From positions 107,827-171,826 of the forward strand of contig NZ_VCPE01000014.1 of NCBI RefSeq assembly GCF_005938105.1: a stretch of DNA of 64,000 bases. Reading direction: 5' to 3'. The DNA is from Brucella haematophila. Lineage in GTDB: Bacteria > Pseudomonadota > Alphaproteobacteria > Rhizobiales > Rhizobiaceae. Below, one piece after another: positions 17,307 through 26,417 of the stretch (positions within the stretch are counted from its first letter, which is position 1; every line of letters starts with the position of its first letter). Below the pieces are notes generated by a model that ran no database searches, was not told where the DNA came from, and was given only the letters and a program-made list of their open reading frames with translations. The translations under genes were made by a program, and so were the position numbers.

Positions 17307-17849
17307 TCACGACAATAGCAGATACCCTGTCGGATCTGCTGGGCAGATACCACCACCACATTGCAGCAACGTGGAAACGCCATTCGCGACCGTGAGAACC
17401 ATGAACAATGCGATCGGCAGATAGACTGCAGTTTTCATTGTGAGAGCTGGCTGCACCTCACCAAACTGACGATCAAACAGCAGCATGATCGCCGCGCCGG
17501 TGATCATGAGCGCGGATATGATGAAGCCCCAAGTATAAAAATGCAGATCGAGGAAAGCGTTGCCATAGGCTCCCGTACCGGGAACGATATGCAAAAGAAT
17601 ATGCCGGGCTGCGACCGATCCACTGATTGCAGCGCCCAGGATAATCAATCCGTAATGGCTGGGGCGCATGCCGGTCCTGAGATTGAGAGCGAGACCAAAC
17701 CCGGCCGCGATGATACCGGCGCGCTGCAAGATGCAAAGCGGGCATGGAATATTCCCTTGGACGATCTGATCAGCAAACGCGAACAAGAGCGTGAAACAAA
17801 CGGCTGACAACCCAATAATATTGAGCCAGATCGAATATTTTCTGGTCAT
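17307..17849 (-). CDS. DsbB-like disulfide bond formation protein
   Basis: 180-residue inner-membrane protein from the ATG at 17849 (CGGAAA just upstream). The open frame extends 53 codons further but that part overlaps the small gene at 17860-18012 in another frame. It has four to five hydrophobic helices. The quinone-proximal redox motif C36-P-L-C39 occurs in IPCPLCILQR, as in DsbB. The second cysteine pair is C164 and C169 at the very C-terminus (CGGGIC), rather than in a long periplasmic loop. It is probably an oxidase or reductase exchanging disulfides with a periplasmic thioredoxin. It is coupled to the upstream small membrane-protein gene by a 10-base gap. Confidence 0.88.
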   Translation of the reverse strand: MTRKYSIWLNIIGLSAVCFTLLFAFADQIVQGNIPCPLCILQRAGIIAAGFGLALNLRTGMRPSHYGLIILGAAISGSVAARHILLHIVPGTGAYGNAFLDLHFYTWGFIISALMITGAAIMLLFDRQFGEVQPALTMKTAVYLPIALFMVLTVANGVSTLLQCGGGICPADPTGYLLLS

Positions 17850-17859
17850 TTTTTCCGTA

Positions 17860-18012
17860 TCACAATGCAATATTGATTGAATCCGTGGCATGCAGGCTGA
17901 ACAAAGCCAAAATGCAGACGACACCACTGCCCCAGAATACGAGCGCGATGGTCCGCCTTCTAAACCAGGTCGCAACCAGGCCAACAAAGAAGAGAAAAAA
18001 GGACACACTCAT
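17860..18012 (-). CDS. Small membrane protein, DUF5993-like, upstream of the DsbB-like gene
   Basis: 50-codon gene. The translation begins MSVSFFLFFVGLVATW, has a basic FRRR turn at 17-20, a second hydrophobic stretch VFWGSGVVCILALFSL (25-40) and ends in the motif HATDSINIAL. An ATG three bases further upstream (18015) is also in frame. Two short transmembrane helices around RRR and a terminal HATD motif match my recollection of the DUF5993 family, about 50 residues long and typically found next to DsbB-like genes. Its stop is 10 bases from the DsbB-like start, and the Shine-Dalgarno of that gene lies in the gap. The function is unknown. Confidence 0.75.
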   Translation of the reverse strand: MSVSFFLFFVGLVATWFRRRTIALVFWGSGVVCILALFSLHATDSINIAL

Positions 18013-18231
18013 CATCGCAATATTCAGTTCTCAAAAAGTCGTAGGAAAGGAATACGCATAGATTCGCATTCCACGGGAAGACTGTAGAACTAATGCAAAT
18101 TCGGTGTATTGTGAAAATCGCAGAATAGAGGTCGCATAAAGCAGCTCCTAAAAATTACTGATTACATTCTTGAGGAAATCGATCGGCGGTCAATCCGTTA
18201 CTGATCAAATACCAGCAGATAGGATTGCCAC

Positions 18232-19473
18232 CTATTTCTTCACCAGCGTCACAACTGCTTCCACATGCGGAGACCACAAAAACTGGTCGATAGGCGTGAC
18301 ACGCTGGATGCGGTAGCCGCCCTTCACCAGAATGGCGAGATCGCGGGCAAGCGTGACCGGGTTGCACGACACGGCAACCACCTTTTCCACCTTGGACTTC
18401 GCCAGTTCCTGCGCCTGTTCTTCGGCACCCGCACGCGGCGGATCGAAGACAACGGCGTTGTAAGGCAGCAATTCCTTCGGCATTAGCGGGCGGCGAAACA
18501 GGTCGCGCCGTTCAACGCTCACCGGCTTCAACCCCTGTACATGGCGCACGCCACGGTCGAGCGCCGCCAGAGCCGCCGCATCATTTTCCACCGCATGGAC
18601 CGCGCTTTTCTCTGCCATTCTCAGCGCGAAAGTGCCGACACCGCAGAAAAGATCGGCGACGCGCTTTGCCTTGCCGACATGGTTCAGCACCAGCGCCGTC
18701 ATCGCCTCTTCAGCCTCGGCGGTTGCTTGCAGGAAGCAGCCGGGCGGCACCGGAACCGGAACCTTGCCGAAATGGATCAGCGGCTTTTTTGGCTCGACGA
18801 TGATTTCGCCTTCATGCGAAAGGCGTGCAAAGCCCTTCTTGATGACCAGCGCGGTCAAGGCGCGGCGCTGGTCGTCATCCAGCACACCGCAACCGCTTGC
18901 CGCGAGATCAAGGCCGGATTCCGTCAGTGTCGCCGCCAGTTTGAACGGCTTGGAACCCGGCGCCAGCAATGCGCCGACATCGCGCAGGTCGTCGAGGCGC
19001 GCGATGATTTCCGGCACGGTGACCGGGCATTCGACAATATCGATGATTTCGTGGCTGAGATGGCGATTGAAGCCGAGCAGAACGCCCTTCTCCGTCTTGC
19101 GCGCGGCAAAGACGGCGCGGCGGCGCGTATGCGGTGCACAGGCCACCAGCGGTTCAACTTCAACATCAATGCCCCTGCCCTTCAGGGCCGAGACAACCAG
19201 TTCGCGCTTCCACAGACGGTAGGGTTCATCCTGCCAGTGTTGCAGCGCACAACCGCCGCAGGCCTCGAAATGCTCGCAGGCCGGGTCCTGCCGTTCCGGC
19301 GATGCTTCCAGCAATGCGATCAGCGTCGCGCGGTTCTTGTCGCGCGCCACATTGGCCACTTCGCCCGGCAGCGTGAAAGGCACATAGATCTGACCATCGG
19401 GAAGATTGGCGACGCCATCGCCGCCCGCACCAATCGAGCGGATTGTTATTTGCCCCATTGCTGGCATCGTCAT
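18232..19473 (-). CDS. TrmA/RumA-family class I RNA (uracil-C5) methyltransferase
   Basis: 413 residues. Iron-sulfur cysteines C66, C72 and C75 (CEHFEACGGC) sit after a short TRAM-like N-terminus. The SAM domain has ADLFCGVGTFAL, the DPPRAG motif, and the nucleophile cysteine in AVSCNPVTLARD. This is the RlmD/RlmC/TrmA group, which methylates C5 of uridine in 23S rRNA or tRNA; which one cannot be told from sequence alone. Its start overlaps the tlyA stop by four bases (ATGA), so two RNA methyltransferases are translationally coupled. Confidence 0.93.
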   Translation of the reverse strand: MTMPAMGQITIRSIGAGGDGVANLPDGQIYVPFTLPGEVANVARDKNRATLIALLEASPERQDPACEHFEACGGCALQHWQDEPYRLWKRELVVSALKGRGIDVEVEPLVACAPHTRRRAVFAARKTEKGVLLGFNRHLSHEIIDIVECPVTVPEIIARLDDLRDVGALLAPGSKPFKLAATLTESGLDLAASGCGVLDDDQRRALTALVIKKGFARLSHEGEIIVEPKKPLIHFGKVPVPVPPGCFLQATAEAEEAMTALVLNHVGKAKRVADLFCGVGTFALRMAEKSAVHAVENDAAALAALDRGVRHVQGLKPVSVERRDLFRRPLMPKELLPYNAVVFDPPRAGAEEQAQELAKSKVEKVVAVSCNPVTLARDLAILVKGGYRIQRVTPIDQFLWSPHVEAVVTLVKK

Positions 19474-20231
19474 TGGTCTTTCTTTCCTGCCAAGAGATAT
19501 TCACGATTGCCGTCACCACCTTCGATGGGTGACGGGCAAAGGCCGAGCGCGCGCCAGCCAGGCTGCGTCTCAAGCCAGAGTTTGAGTTCTTCTGCTATGC
19601 GTTCGCCGTCCGCAGGATCACGCAAAATGCCGCCCTTGCCGATGGCTTCACGTCCTGCCTCGAATTGCGGCTTCACGAGAAGCGCGCAGATAGCATCTTT
19701 TTGCGCAAAGGCCAATGCCGGGGGCAAAGCGAGCTTCAGCGAGATGAAACTGACATCCGAGACGACGCAATCAATGTCGCGCCCGTCGAGCTGTGCCAAT
19801 TCCAGCGCGCGGGCGTTGACACCTTCCTTGTTGGCGACGCGGGCGTCGGCGCGCAGGCTTTCATGCAACTGGTCGTGCCCGACATCGATGGCGATGACAT
19901 GGCTTGCGCCGCGTTCCAGCAACACCTGTGTAAAGCCGCCGGTGGATGCGCCAATATCGATTGCCGTGCGCCCTTTCACATCGAGGTCGAAATGATCGAG
20001 CGCCGCGATCAGCTTCAGCGCTGCGCGCGAAACATAGGCGCTGGCCGGATCGTCCACCGCGATTGCAGCATTCTGCGCCACCGTCTGGCCGGGCTTGGTA
20101 ACGGCTTTGCCATCCACCTTCACCGTGCCGCGCTGGATCGCATCGCGGGCGCGCGAGCGCGTGGCGAACAATCCGCGTTCGACCAGCAGTTGGTCAAGAC
20201 GCGGACGACTATCGGCAGATGGTACGCTCAT
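19470..20231 (-). CDS. tlyA: TlyA family RNA methyltransferase
   Basis: 253 residues. An N-terminal S4 RNA-binding domain (about 11-70; RLDQLLVERGLFATRSRARDAI) is followed by an FtsJ/RrmJ-type SAM domain (about 75-240) with AIDIGASTGGFTQVLLERGA. TlyA proteins 2'-O-methylate cytidines in rRNA; the older name 'hemolysin A' is a misnomer. It sits directly downstream of dxs, an arrangement common in bacteria, and is coupled to the next methyltransferase gene. Confidence 0.95.
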   Translation of the reverse strand: MSVPSADSRPRLDQLLVERGLFATRSRARDAIQRGTVKVDGKAVTKPGQTVAQNAAIAVDDPASAYVSRAALKLIAALDHFDLDVKGRTAIDIGASTGGFTQVLLERGASHVIAIDVGHDQLHESLRADARVANKEGVNARALELAQLDGRDIDCVVSDVSFISLKLALPPALAFAQKDAICALLVKPQFEAGREAIGKGGILRDPADGERIAEELKLWLETQPGWRALGLCPSPIEGGDGNREYLLAGKKDQ

Positions 20232-20248
20232 GAGATCACGCCCTGAAA

Positions 20249-22165
20249 TCAGGCACGGAACGGCGTCGCGATGGCTTCCCGACCAAGCGCGGAAAAGACC
20301 GTGTGCACAATACCGGCCCGGTCGAGACCGGCGCTCGCATACATTGCATCCGGCTTGCCGTGATCCTGATAGAGATCGGGCAGCGTCAGCGCACGAACCT
20401 TCAGGCCGCGATCCAGCAGACCGTCAGTGGCGAGGAATTGCAGCACATGCGAGGCAAAGCCGCCCACCGCGCCCTCCTCGACCGTCACCAGCACTTCATG
20501 CTCACGGGCAAGGCGGCGGATCAGATCGTGATCGAGCGGCTTGGCAAAGCGCGCATCGGCAACCGTCGTCGAAAGACCAGCAGCGCCCAGCTCATCGGCA
20601 GCGGCAAGACATTCAGCCAAGCGCGTTCCAAACGACAGCAGCGCCACCTTGGTGCCCTCGCGCACGATACGGCCCTTGCCGATTTCAAGCACCGAGCCGC
20701 GTTCCGGCAATTCAACGCCAACGCCATCGCCACGCGGATAGCGGAAGGAAATCGGGCTTTCGTCATATTCGGCGGCGGTGCGGACCATATGGCGCAATTC
20801 AGCCTCGTCGGACGCGGCCATGACGACAAAGCCCGGCAGCGCGGCAAGGAAACCCGTATCGAAGGAGCCTGCATGGGTGGCGCCGTCGGCACCCACCAGA
20901 CCGGCGCGGTCGATGGGGAAACGCACCGGCAGGTTCTGGATCGACACATCATGCACGACCTGATCGTAGCCGCGTTGCAGGAAGGTCGAATAAATGGCGC
21001 AGAACGGCTTGAAACCCTCGCTGGCGAGACCCGCGGCAAAAGTAACCGCGTGCTGTTCGGCAATGCCCACATCGAAGGTGCGCTGCGGGAACACTTCGCC
21101 GAAAAGATCAAGCCCGGTGCCGGTCGGCATGGCGGCAGTGATCGCCACGATCTTGTCGTCGTGACGCGCCTCCTCGATCAGGCTTGTGCCGAAAATCTTG
21201 GTATAGCTCGGCGCATTTGCAGGCGGCTTCGCCTGCTTGCCGGTGATCACATCGAACTTGTTGACGCCATGATATTTGTCGGCGGCAGCTTCCGCAGGCG
21301 CATAGCCCTTGCCCTTCTGCGTCACCACATGGATCAGCACGGGGCCTTTTTGCGTATCGCGCACATTTTTCAGCACAGGCAGAAGATGGTCGAGATTATG
21401 CCCGTCGATAGGACCGACATAATAGAAGCCCAGCTCCTCGAACAGCGTACCGCCGGTGAAGAAGGCACGCGCATATTCTTCCGACTTGCGCGCCTTGTCC
21501 TGAAGGAATTTCGGCAGCTTCTGCGCCACCTGCTTGGCGGCTTCGCGAACGCTGCGATAGGTGCGGCCCGAAACGAGGCGCGCCAGATAGGCGCTCATCG
21601 CCCCGGTTGGCGGCGCAATCGACATGTCGTTATCGTTGAGGATCACAATCAGCCGCGCATCCAGCGCACCGGCATTGTTCATCGCTTCATATGCCATGCC
21701 AGCCGACATGGAGCCATCGCCGATGACGGCAATGACATTGCGCTTTTCGCCGGAAAGATCACTTGCAACGGCCATACCAAGACCGGCGGAAATCGACGTG
21801 GATGAATGCGCCGCGCCAAACGGATCATATTCGCTTTCGGAACGCTTGGTGAAACCGGACAGGCCGCCTTCCTGCCGCAGCGTGCGAATGCGGTCGCGAC
21901 GACCGGTCAGAATCTTGTGTGGATAGGCCTGATGGCCAACATCCCAGATGATGCGGTCATGCGGCGTATCGAAGACATGATGCAGCGCAACTGTCAGTTC
22001 GACCACGCCCAGCCCCGCGCCCAGATGCCCGCCCGTGGTGGACACAGCGTCGATCAGCTCGGCGCGCAGTTCTTCCGCCAGTTGCGGCAGGTCCTGCTCC
22101 GGCAAAGCGCGCAGGCGATCCGGGGTCGGCACCTTGTCGAGCAATGGGGTCGTGGGTCGGGACAT
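20249..22165 (-). CDS. dxs: 1-deoxy-D-xylulose-5-phosphate synthase
   Basis: First step of the MEP isoprenoid pathway: pyruvate plus glyceraldehyde-3-phosphate to DXP. 638 residues, near the usual 620-645. The thiamin diphosphate motif [16 protein letters not shown] is near 150-165, the catalytic Glu is in VGIAEQHAV, and the transketolase pyrimidine-binding [15 protein letters not shown] is present. ispE is also in this window, at 58.3 kb. dxs is likely the first gene of dxs-tlyA-methyltransferase. Confidence 0.97.
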   Translation of the reverse strand: MSRPTTPLLDKVPTPDRLRALPEQDLPQLAEELRAELIDAVSTTGGHLGAGLGVVELTVALHHVFDTPHDRIIWDVGHQAYPHKILTGRRDRIRTLRQEGGLSGFTKRSESEYDPFGAAHSSTSISAGLGMAVASDLSGEKRNVIAVIGDGSMSAGMAYEAMNNAGALDARLIVILNDNDMSIAPPTGAMSAYLARLVSGRTYRSVREAAKQVAQKLPKFLQDKARKSEEYARAFFTGGTLFEELGFYYVGPIDGHNLDHLLPVLKNVRDTQKGPVLIHVVTQKGKGYAPAEAAADKYHGVNKFDVITGKQAKPPANAPSYTKIFGTSLIEEARHDDKIVAITAAMPTGTGLDLFGEVFPQRTFDVGIAEQHAVTFAAGLASEGFKPFCAIYSTFLQRGYDQVVHDVSIQNLPVRFPIDRAGLVGADGATHAGSFDTGFLAALPGFVVMAASDEAELRHMVRTAAEYDESPISFRYPRGDGVGVELPERGSVLEIGKGRIVREGTKVALLSFGTRLAECLAAADELGAAGLSTTVADARFAKPLDHDLIRRLAREHEVLVTVEEGAVGGFASHVLQFLATDGLLDRGLKVRALTLPDLYQDHGKPDAMYASAGLDRAGIVHTVFSALGREAIATPFRA

Positions 22166-22275
22166 CGAAACAACCTGTCTTTGGGATTATCTGGATTGGT
22201 CGTCGGTATAGCAGCATCGTGGCCAGATCAAGCAGAGCCGGCTGAACTGCGCCAATCTAACACGATATGAAGCCA

Positions 22276-22329
22276 AATTGTGCAAAGCAAAAGCGCGTCG
22301 CGCTTTCGCTATTTGTCTCTACGCATGCC
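22276..22329. repeat. Truncated modular repeat element
   Basis: Hairpin AGCAAAAGCGCG/CGCGCTTTCGCT-like (22288-22310), then ATTTGTCTCTACGCATGCC, which is the linker seen in other copies. The second module is missing. It lies between dxs and the pirin gene. Confidence 0.6.
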
Positions 22330-22330
22330 G

Positions 22331-23251
22331 TTATTCAGGCAAAGGTATGAAATCCTGTTCGTCGCCCGGCACGATATCGAACCGGCCCGTGCGCCATTCT
22401 TCCTTGGCCTGCTCGATGCGTTCCTTGGAGGACGAGACGAAGTTCCACCAGATATAACGTTTCGACCCGAGCGCCGCGCCGCCGAAAAGCATGATATGCG
22501 CGCCTTCAGGCCCCGCCTGCACGACAATATCGTCACCGGGGCGGAAGGCCAAAAGCCTGTCCAGCGGAAACACTTCGCCGCCAATGCCGACATTGCCGCT
22601 CAAAGTATAGATCGCGCGTTCTTCCGCTGTTGGCGGAATCGGAAAACGGCCATGCGGCTTGATGCGGATATCGGCATAAAGCGTATCGGCATGCTTGATG
22701 ACCGGTGATTTCAACCCATGCATCGCCCCGATAATCAGGCGCCCGTCGAATTCGGGATCACTCATCAACGGCAGATCGGGCGCGTTGGTGTGATAGAAAT
22801 GCGGATCGATTTCTTCCAGCGCATCAGGCAGAGCCAGCCAGGTCTGCACACCGGAAATCGACAGCGGCCCATCGCGCTCTTCTTCCGGCGAACGCTCCGA
22901 ATGCACGATGCCGCGCCCAGCCGTCATGAGGTTCACATCGCCGGGGCGCACCACCATTTCCGTGCCAAGGCTGTCACGGTGACGGATGTGACCGTCAAAC
23001 AGATAGGTGACCGTCGAAAGACCGATATGCGGATGCGGGCGCACATCCAGCGCATCGCCGTCGCGCAAGACTGCCGGACCCATGCGGTCAAAGAAAATGA
23101 ACGGCCCCACCAGTCTGCGGCGAACAGTCGGCAGCGCACGGCGCACTTCCAGACCGCCAATATCGCTCGTGCGCGGGATCACCAGCGTCTCAATCGCATC
23201 CACTGTCGTCTTGTCGCCAAGCACCGGATCGGGACAGGGGAAAAAGCTCAT
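22331..23251 (-). CDS. Pirin family protein
   Basis: 306-residue bicupin. The N-terminal cupin carries the metal-binding HPHIG ... H pattern (RPHPHIGLSTVTYLFDGHIRHRD near residues 71-93) and GRGIVHSE. The C-terminal pirin domain follows. Relatives include quercetin 2,3-dioxygenase YhhW and iron-binding regulators. The activity here is unknown. An AGGAGTA Shine-Dalgarno precedes the ATG. Confidence 0.93.
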   Translation of the reverse strand: MSFFPCPDPVLGDKTTVDAIETLVIPRTSDIGGLEVRRALPTVRRRLVGPFIFFDRMGPAVLRDGDALDVRPHPHIGLSTVTYLFDGHIRHRDSLGTEMVVRPGDVNLMTAGRGIVHSERSPEEERDGPLSISGVQTWLALPDALEEIDPHFYHTNAPDLPLMSDPEFDGRLIIGAMHGLKSPVIKHADTLYADIRIKPHGRFPIPPTAEERAIYTLSGNVGIGGEVFPLDRLLAFRPGDDIVVQAGPEGAHIMLFGGAALGSKRYIWWNFVSSSKERIEQAKEEWRTGRFDIVPGDEQDFIPLPE

Positions 23252-23303
23252 GAGACATACTCCTTATTAAACCGTCGCAGTGCTTCGGGAGGTGCCGGAT
23301 AGC

Positions 23304-23337
23304 ACAAAACAAAACCGCACCGGCAGGCCGGTGCGGT
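23304..23337 (-). terminator. Terminator read on the minus strand after the YidB-like gene
   Basis: Ten-base stem ACCGCACCGG/CCGGTGCGGT with a four-base loop, followed on the minus strand by TTTGTTTTG. Confidence 0.75.
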
Positions 23338-23403
23338 CCGCACTCATCAATATGGCGCTAGCTCCACGCTTTTCTAGCAAAAAGCGAACCGCTTTCTCAG
23401 AGC

Positions 23404-23453
23404 CGCATTATCCCACGCAAAACCGCTACGCACTTTTGCTGGAAATGCTTTAG
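23404..23453. repeat. Type A repeat core overlapping the YidB-like stop codon
   Basis: CGCATTATCCCACGCAAAAC continuing CGCTACGCACTTTTGCTGG and AAATGCTTTAG. The TTA at 23450-23452 is the TAA stop of the YidB-like gene. Confidence 0.85.
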
Positions 23454-24088
23454 CGACCCTGCAACAGCTTGGAAAGCGCGTTCGTGTCCGGCACCTGACC
23501 GTTCGCGGTCAGCTTGTCCACCAGACCCGGCAAGACTTGCGAAAGCTGGTTCAGCAGTTCCTGCTGGTCGATGCCTGCATGCTGTGCAATTTCGCTGAGC
23601 GTCTTCTGACCGATGGCATCGCCAAGCTGGCCGGGCTCGATGGAATGGTTCTGGCCCTGGCCGACCCAGGATTCCACCTTGTCACCCAGACCTGCCTGAT
23701 TGAGCTGTTCCAGAAGGCCGCCGAGACCACCACTGAGCGGGCCCGGTGCGGAAGGTGCAGCCGAAGCGTTGCCCGCAGCGGCGCCACCAAGCAGGCCACC
23801 AAGACCGCCGAGAATGCCGCCAAGCAATCCACCGCCGGCCTCATTGGCCGCTGAAGGCGAAGCGTTGCCAGCAGCACCGCCGCCAAGCAGGCCGCCGAGA
23901 AGACCACCCAAACCGCCACCAGCCTGCGACTGGTCAGGCACCGGCTGCGCCTGCGTCGGTGCGGGTTCTTCCTTGCTGCCGCCGAGCATCTTGCCGACCA
24001 GCAACGCGCCAAGTGCAATCATGATTGGCTTGGCAAGACTGCCGCCGGGGATCGGCGAACCGTTTGAGTTATCGTCGTAACTACCCAT
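23450..24088 (-). CDS. YidB-like (DUF937) protein with glycine-rich repeats
   Basis: 212 residues. A hydrophobic N-terminal segment (about 20-36, PIMIALGALLVGKMLGG) precedes two low-complexity Gly/Leu/Ala stretches built on GGLLGG (about 57-110). The C-terminal 85 residues (LSGGLGGLLEQLNQAG ... IGQKTLSEIAQHAGIDQQELLNQLSQVLPGLVDKLTANG) match the YidB/DUF937 family. The function of this family is unknown. The stop codon lies within a repeat element. It is divergent from the GlsB gene, separated by 165 bases. Confidence 0.85.
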   Translation of the reverse strand: MGSYDDNSNGSPIPGGSLAKPIMIALGALLVGKMLGGSKEEPAPTQAQPVPDQSQAGGGLGGLLGGLLGGGAAGNASPSAANEAGGGLLGGILGGLGGLLGGAAAGNASAAPSAPGPLSGGLGGLLEQLNQAGLGDKVESWVGQGQNHSIEPGQLGDAIGQKTLSEIAQHAGIDQQELLNQLSQVLPGLVDKLTANGQVPDTNALSKLLQGR

Positions 24089-24253
24089 GGCGCAATACTC
24101 CCTGTTATCCCATGCAGCTGACGTGCACGCGGTAAGTTAAAGTTAAAACGATTTCTCGTTTTGACAAGCATATTAACTTGCCTCTGCGCACTAAATATGA
24201 AAATTTTCCGTGAGCGCGAAACAAATGTTTATCTGCGCTTCAGGAGATATAAG

Positions 24254-24517
24254 ATGTCTATAATAAGCTGGATCATTCTCGGCCTGATTGCTGGCTTTAT
24301 CGGCAGCAAAATCGTCAATAAAAGCGGTCAGGGCGTCTTCTTTGACATCGCATTGGGCATTGTCGGCGCAATCGTCGGCGGCGTGCTTTCATCTTCACTT
24401 TTCGGTCGAGGCGTCACCGGCGCATTCGATCCGATCAGCCTCATCATCGCCATTGTTGGCGCAGTCATCGTGCTTTGGGCCTATCACGCCATCACCGGCA
24501 AACGAAGCATCGGCTAA
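24254..24517 (+). CDS. GlsB/YeaQ/YmgE family stress-response membrane protein
   Basis: 87 residues from the ATG at 24254, which follows AGGAGATATAAG; upstream ATGs in the same frame lack ribosome-binding sites. Three hydrophobic helices occupy almost the entire protein (SIISWIILGLIAGFIGSKIV, a glycine-rich middle helix and SLIIAIVGAVIVLWAYHAI). This is the 'transglycosylase-associated' family, whose members are often stress-induced; the molecular function is unknown. Confidence 0.9.
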   Translation: MSIISWIILGLIAGFIGSKIVNKSGQGVFFDIALGIVGAIVGGVLSSSLFGRGVTGAFDPISLIIAIVGAVIVLWAYHAITGKRSIG

Positions 24518-24540
24518 TTTATATTGTTTAGTAAATTGCC

Positions 24541-24573
24541 GGCTCCGGTTTACGCCGGAGCCATTTTTGTTTT
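24541..24573 (+). terminator. Terminator after the GlsB-like gene
   Basis: Stem GGCTCCGG/CCGGAGCC with a TTTACG loop, followed by ATTTTTGTTTT. Confidence 0.9.
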
Positions 24574-24608
24574 AGAGCGGGCGACCCGATACATATATTG
24601 TTGAGCTT

Positions 24609-25127
24609 ATGAGCTTTCTCGAACCCTACATCACGGCCTATGGCGCATTGGCGCTCTTTGTCATCGTCTATTTCGAGTCGTTCGGCGCGCCCCTGCCCGG
24701 CGAGAGTGCGCTGATTGCAAGCTCGCTTCTGGCACTGCATGGCACATTGAACATTGAAGCCGTGCTGCTCGCGGTGTTTATCGGCGCAGTGCTGGGCGAT
24801 TGTACCGGCTATCTGATTGGGCGCTTCGGCGGACGCAAGGTGATCCTGCGCTATGGCCATCTGGTGAAGCTGACGCCGGAAAGGCTCGACCAGTTCGAAA
24901 AAATGTTCGACAGCAAGGGATTTTATGTGGTTGCAACGGCGCGCTTCGTCGTGCTGCTGCGGCAGCTCAACGGCATTATTGCGGGTTCCATGAAGATGAA
25001 CCCGCTGCATTTTCTCGCTGCAAATATGATTGGTGCTGCCGGATGGACGCTCTGCTGGGGCCTTGGCCCCTATTTGCTGAGCGGCGTGCTTGCGCCCTAT
25101 GTCACCCAGCTGCGCGCCTGGTTCTGA
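24609..25127 (+). CDS. DedA/VTT family membrane protein
   Basis: 172 residues with several hydrophobic segments. The family motifs are FESFGAPLPGES (about 19-30, with the conserved acidic residue before the Pro-Gly-Glu), GDCTGYLIGRFGG and the amphipathic ARFVVLLRQLNGIIAGSMKM re-entrant region. DedA proteins are undecaprenyl-phosphate or phospholipid transporters needed for envelope homeostasis. It abuts the convergent xseB with no spacer. Confidence 0.92.
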   Translation: MSFLEPYITAYGALALFVIVYFESFGAPLPGESALIASSLLALHGTLNIEAVLLAVFIGAVLGDCTGYLIGRFGGRKVILRYGHLVKLTPERLDQFEKMFDSKGFYVVATARFVVLLRQLNGIIAGSMKMNPLHFLAANMIGAAGWTLCWGLGPYLLSGVLAPYVTQLRAWF

Positions 25128-25382
25128 TTATTCCGCGTCGAGCGGTTCGGTGCCGACAGGCTGACCGTCGCGACCGATGCGAATCTTCTCGACCTTGTCT
25201 TCAGCCGATTTCAGCAACGTGTCGCAATGCTTCTTCAGCGCTTCGCCGCGCTCATAGATGCGAATGGATTCTTCCAGCGGCACGTCGCCCCGCTCCAGAT
25301 CGTCTACGATCTTTTCAAGCTGCTTGAGCGCATCCTCGAAGCTCATGACCGCAATATCGGCGTTGGACGGTTCGGTTACCAT
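25128..25382 (-). CDS. xseB: Exodeoxyribonuclease VII small subunit
   Basis: 84 residues. It contains the family core [40 protein letters not shown] (about 14-53), a coiled-coil hairpin that assembles with XseA into a single-strand-specific exonuclease for repair. No xseA is in this window. It starts three bases after the histone-deacetylase-like gene, so the two are co-transcribed. Confidence 0.94.
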   Translation of the reverse strand: MVTEPSNADIAVMSFEDALKQLEKIVDDLERGDVPLEESIRIYERGEALKKHCDTLLKSAEDKVEKIRIGRDGQPVGTEPLDAE

Positions 25383-25385
25383 GAT

Positions 25386-26336
25386 TCATCCTTTCAACAG
25401 CCGCGTAATATGCGTAGATGCGGACTGCGACAAGCCCTCTAGATCATATCCACCTTCCAGCACACTCACGAGCCGGTGATCGCAATAGCGTTCCGCCCGT
25501 TCCATGAGTTTGCCGGTTGCCCAGTCGAAGTCCGCTTCGTCGAGATTGATCTCGGCCAGCGGATCGCGAAAATGGGCATCGAAGCCAGCCGAAATAAGGA
25601 TCAAATCTGGCCGGAAGTTGTCCAAAGCAGGCAATACACGACTATTAAATGCTTCGCGAAATTCGCGGCTGCCGCTATTGGCCGAAAGCGGCGCGTTGAC
25701 GATGTTGCCAACGCCGGTTTCATCCTTCGCGCCCGTGCCCGGATAGAGCGGAAACTGATGCGTGGAGCAGAACAGAACGCTCGGATCGTCCTGAAAAATA
25801 TCCTGTGTTCCGTTGCCGTGATGCACGTCCCAGTCGATGATGGCGACGCGTTCGGCACCGTGATGACGCTGGGCATGACGCGCCGCAATGGCAATGGAAT
25901 TGAACAGGCAGAAGCCCATGGCGCGCTCGCGCTCGGCATGATGACCCGGCGGGCGCGCAGCGACAAAACCATTGCTGGCAGCGCCCGAAAACACATCGTC
26001 CACCGCGCCCATCGTCGCGCCGATGGCGGTGAGCACTGCTTCCATGCTCTTTGGGCTGACATAGGTGTCACCGTCGAGTTTCACGACGGGCTGCGGCGCT
26101 TCCTCATCCTCGACCGGCTCCGGGATCTTGGCGCGCACAGCATCGAGATGTTCTTCTGGATGGGCAAGGAGGATCGTATCTTCGCTGGCCTTCGATGCCT
26201 CGACACGATCAAGCCGGTAAAAATCCGGCCCTTCCAGCTCACTCATCAGCGCGCGAATGCGATCCGGGCGCTCAGGGTGCCCGGATGGCGTCAGATGTTC
26301 CAGATAAATCGGATGCCAGTAAAGCCGTGTTGTCAT
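25386..26336 (-). CDS. Histone deacetylase-like amidohydrolase
   Basis: 316 residues from the ATG at 26336 (MTTRLYWHPIYLEH); a further nine upstream codons have no family support. Zinc-dependent arginase/deacetylase fold with RPPGHHAERERAMGFCLFN, the metal-binding DWDVHHGNGTQ and LILISAGFDAHFRDPL. Bacterial members deacetylate acetylpolyamines or other small amines; acetoin utilisation AcuC is a relative. The true substrate is unknown. Confidence 0.93.
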   Translation of the reverse strand: MTTRLYWHPIYLEHLTPSGHPERPDRIRALMSELEGPDFYRLDRVEASKASEDTILLAHPEEHLDAVRAKIPEPVEDEEAPQPVVKLDGDTYVSPKSMEAVLTAIGATMGAVDDVFSGAASNGFVAARPPGHHAERERAMGFCLFNSIAIAARHAQRHHGAERVAIIDWDVHHGNGTQDIFQDDPSVLFCSTHQFPLYPGTGAKDETGVGNIVNAPLSANSGSREFREAFNSRVLPALDNFRPDLILISAGFDAHFRDPLAEINLDEADFDWATGKLMERAERYCDHRLVSVLEGGYDLEGLSQSASTHITRLLKG

Positions 26337-26417
26337 GCGCGCATTATAGCAGCAGCGGGGCACATGACCATGACGGTCCTGTGCATATCCCGTATGCCAT
26401 TTTCAGCTGTTCCCGAT

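Noticed and set aside
20303-21805. 500-codon plus-strand open frame opposite dxs
   Set aside because: Complementary frame of dxs with no recognisable domain or ribosome-binding site.
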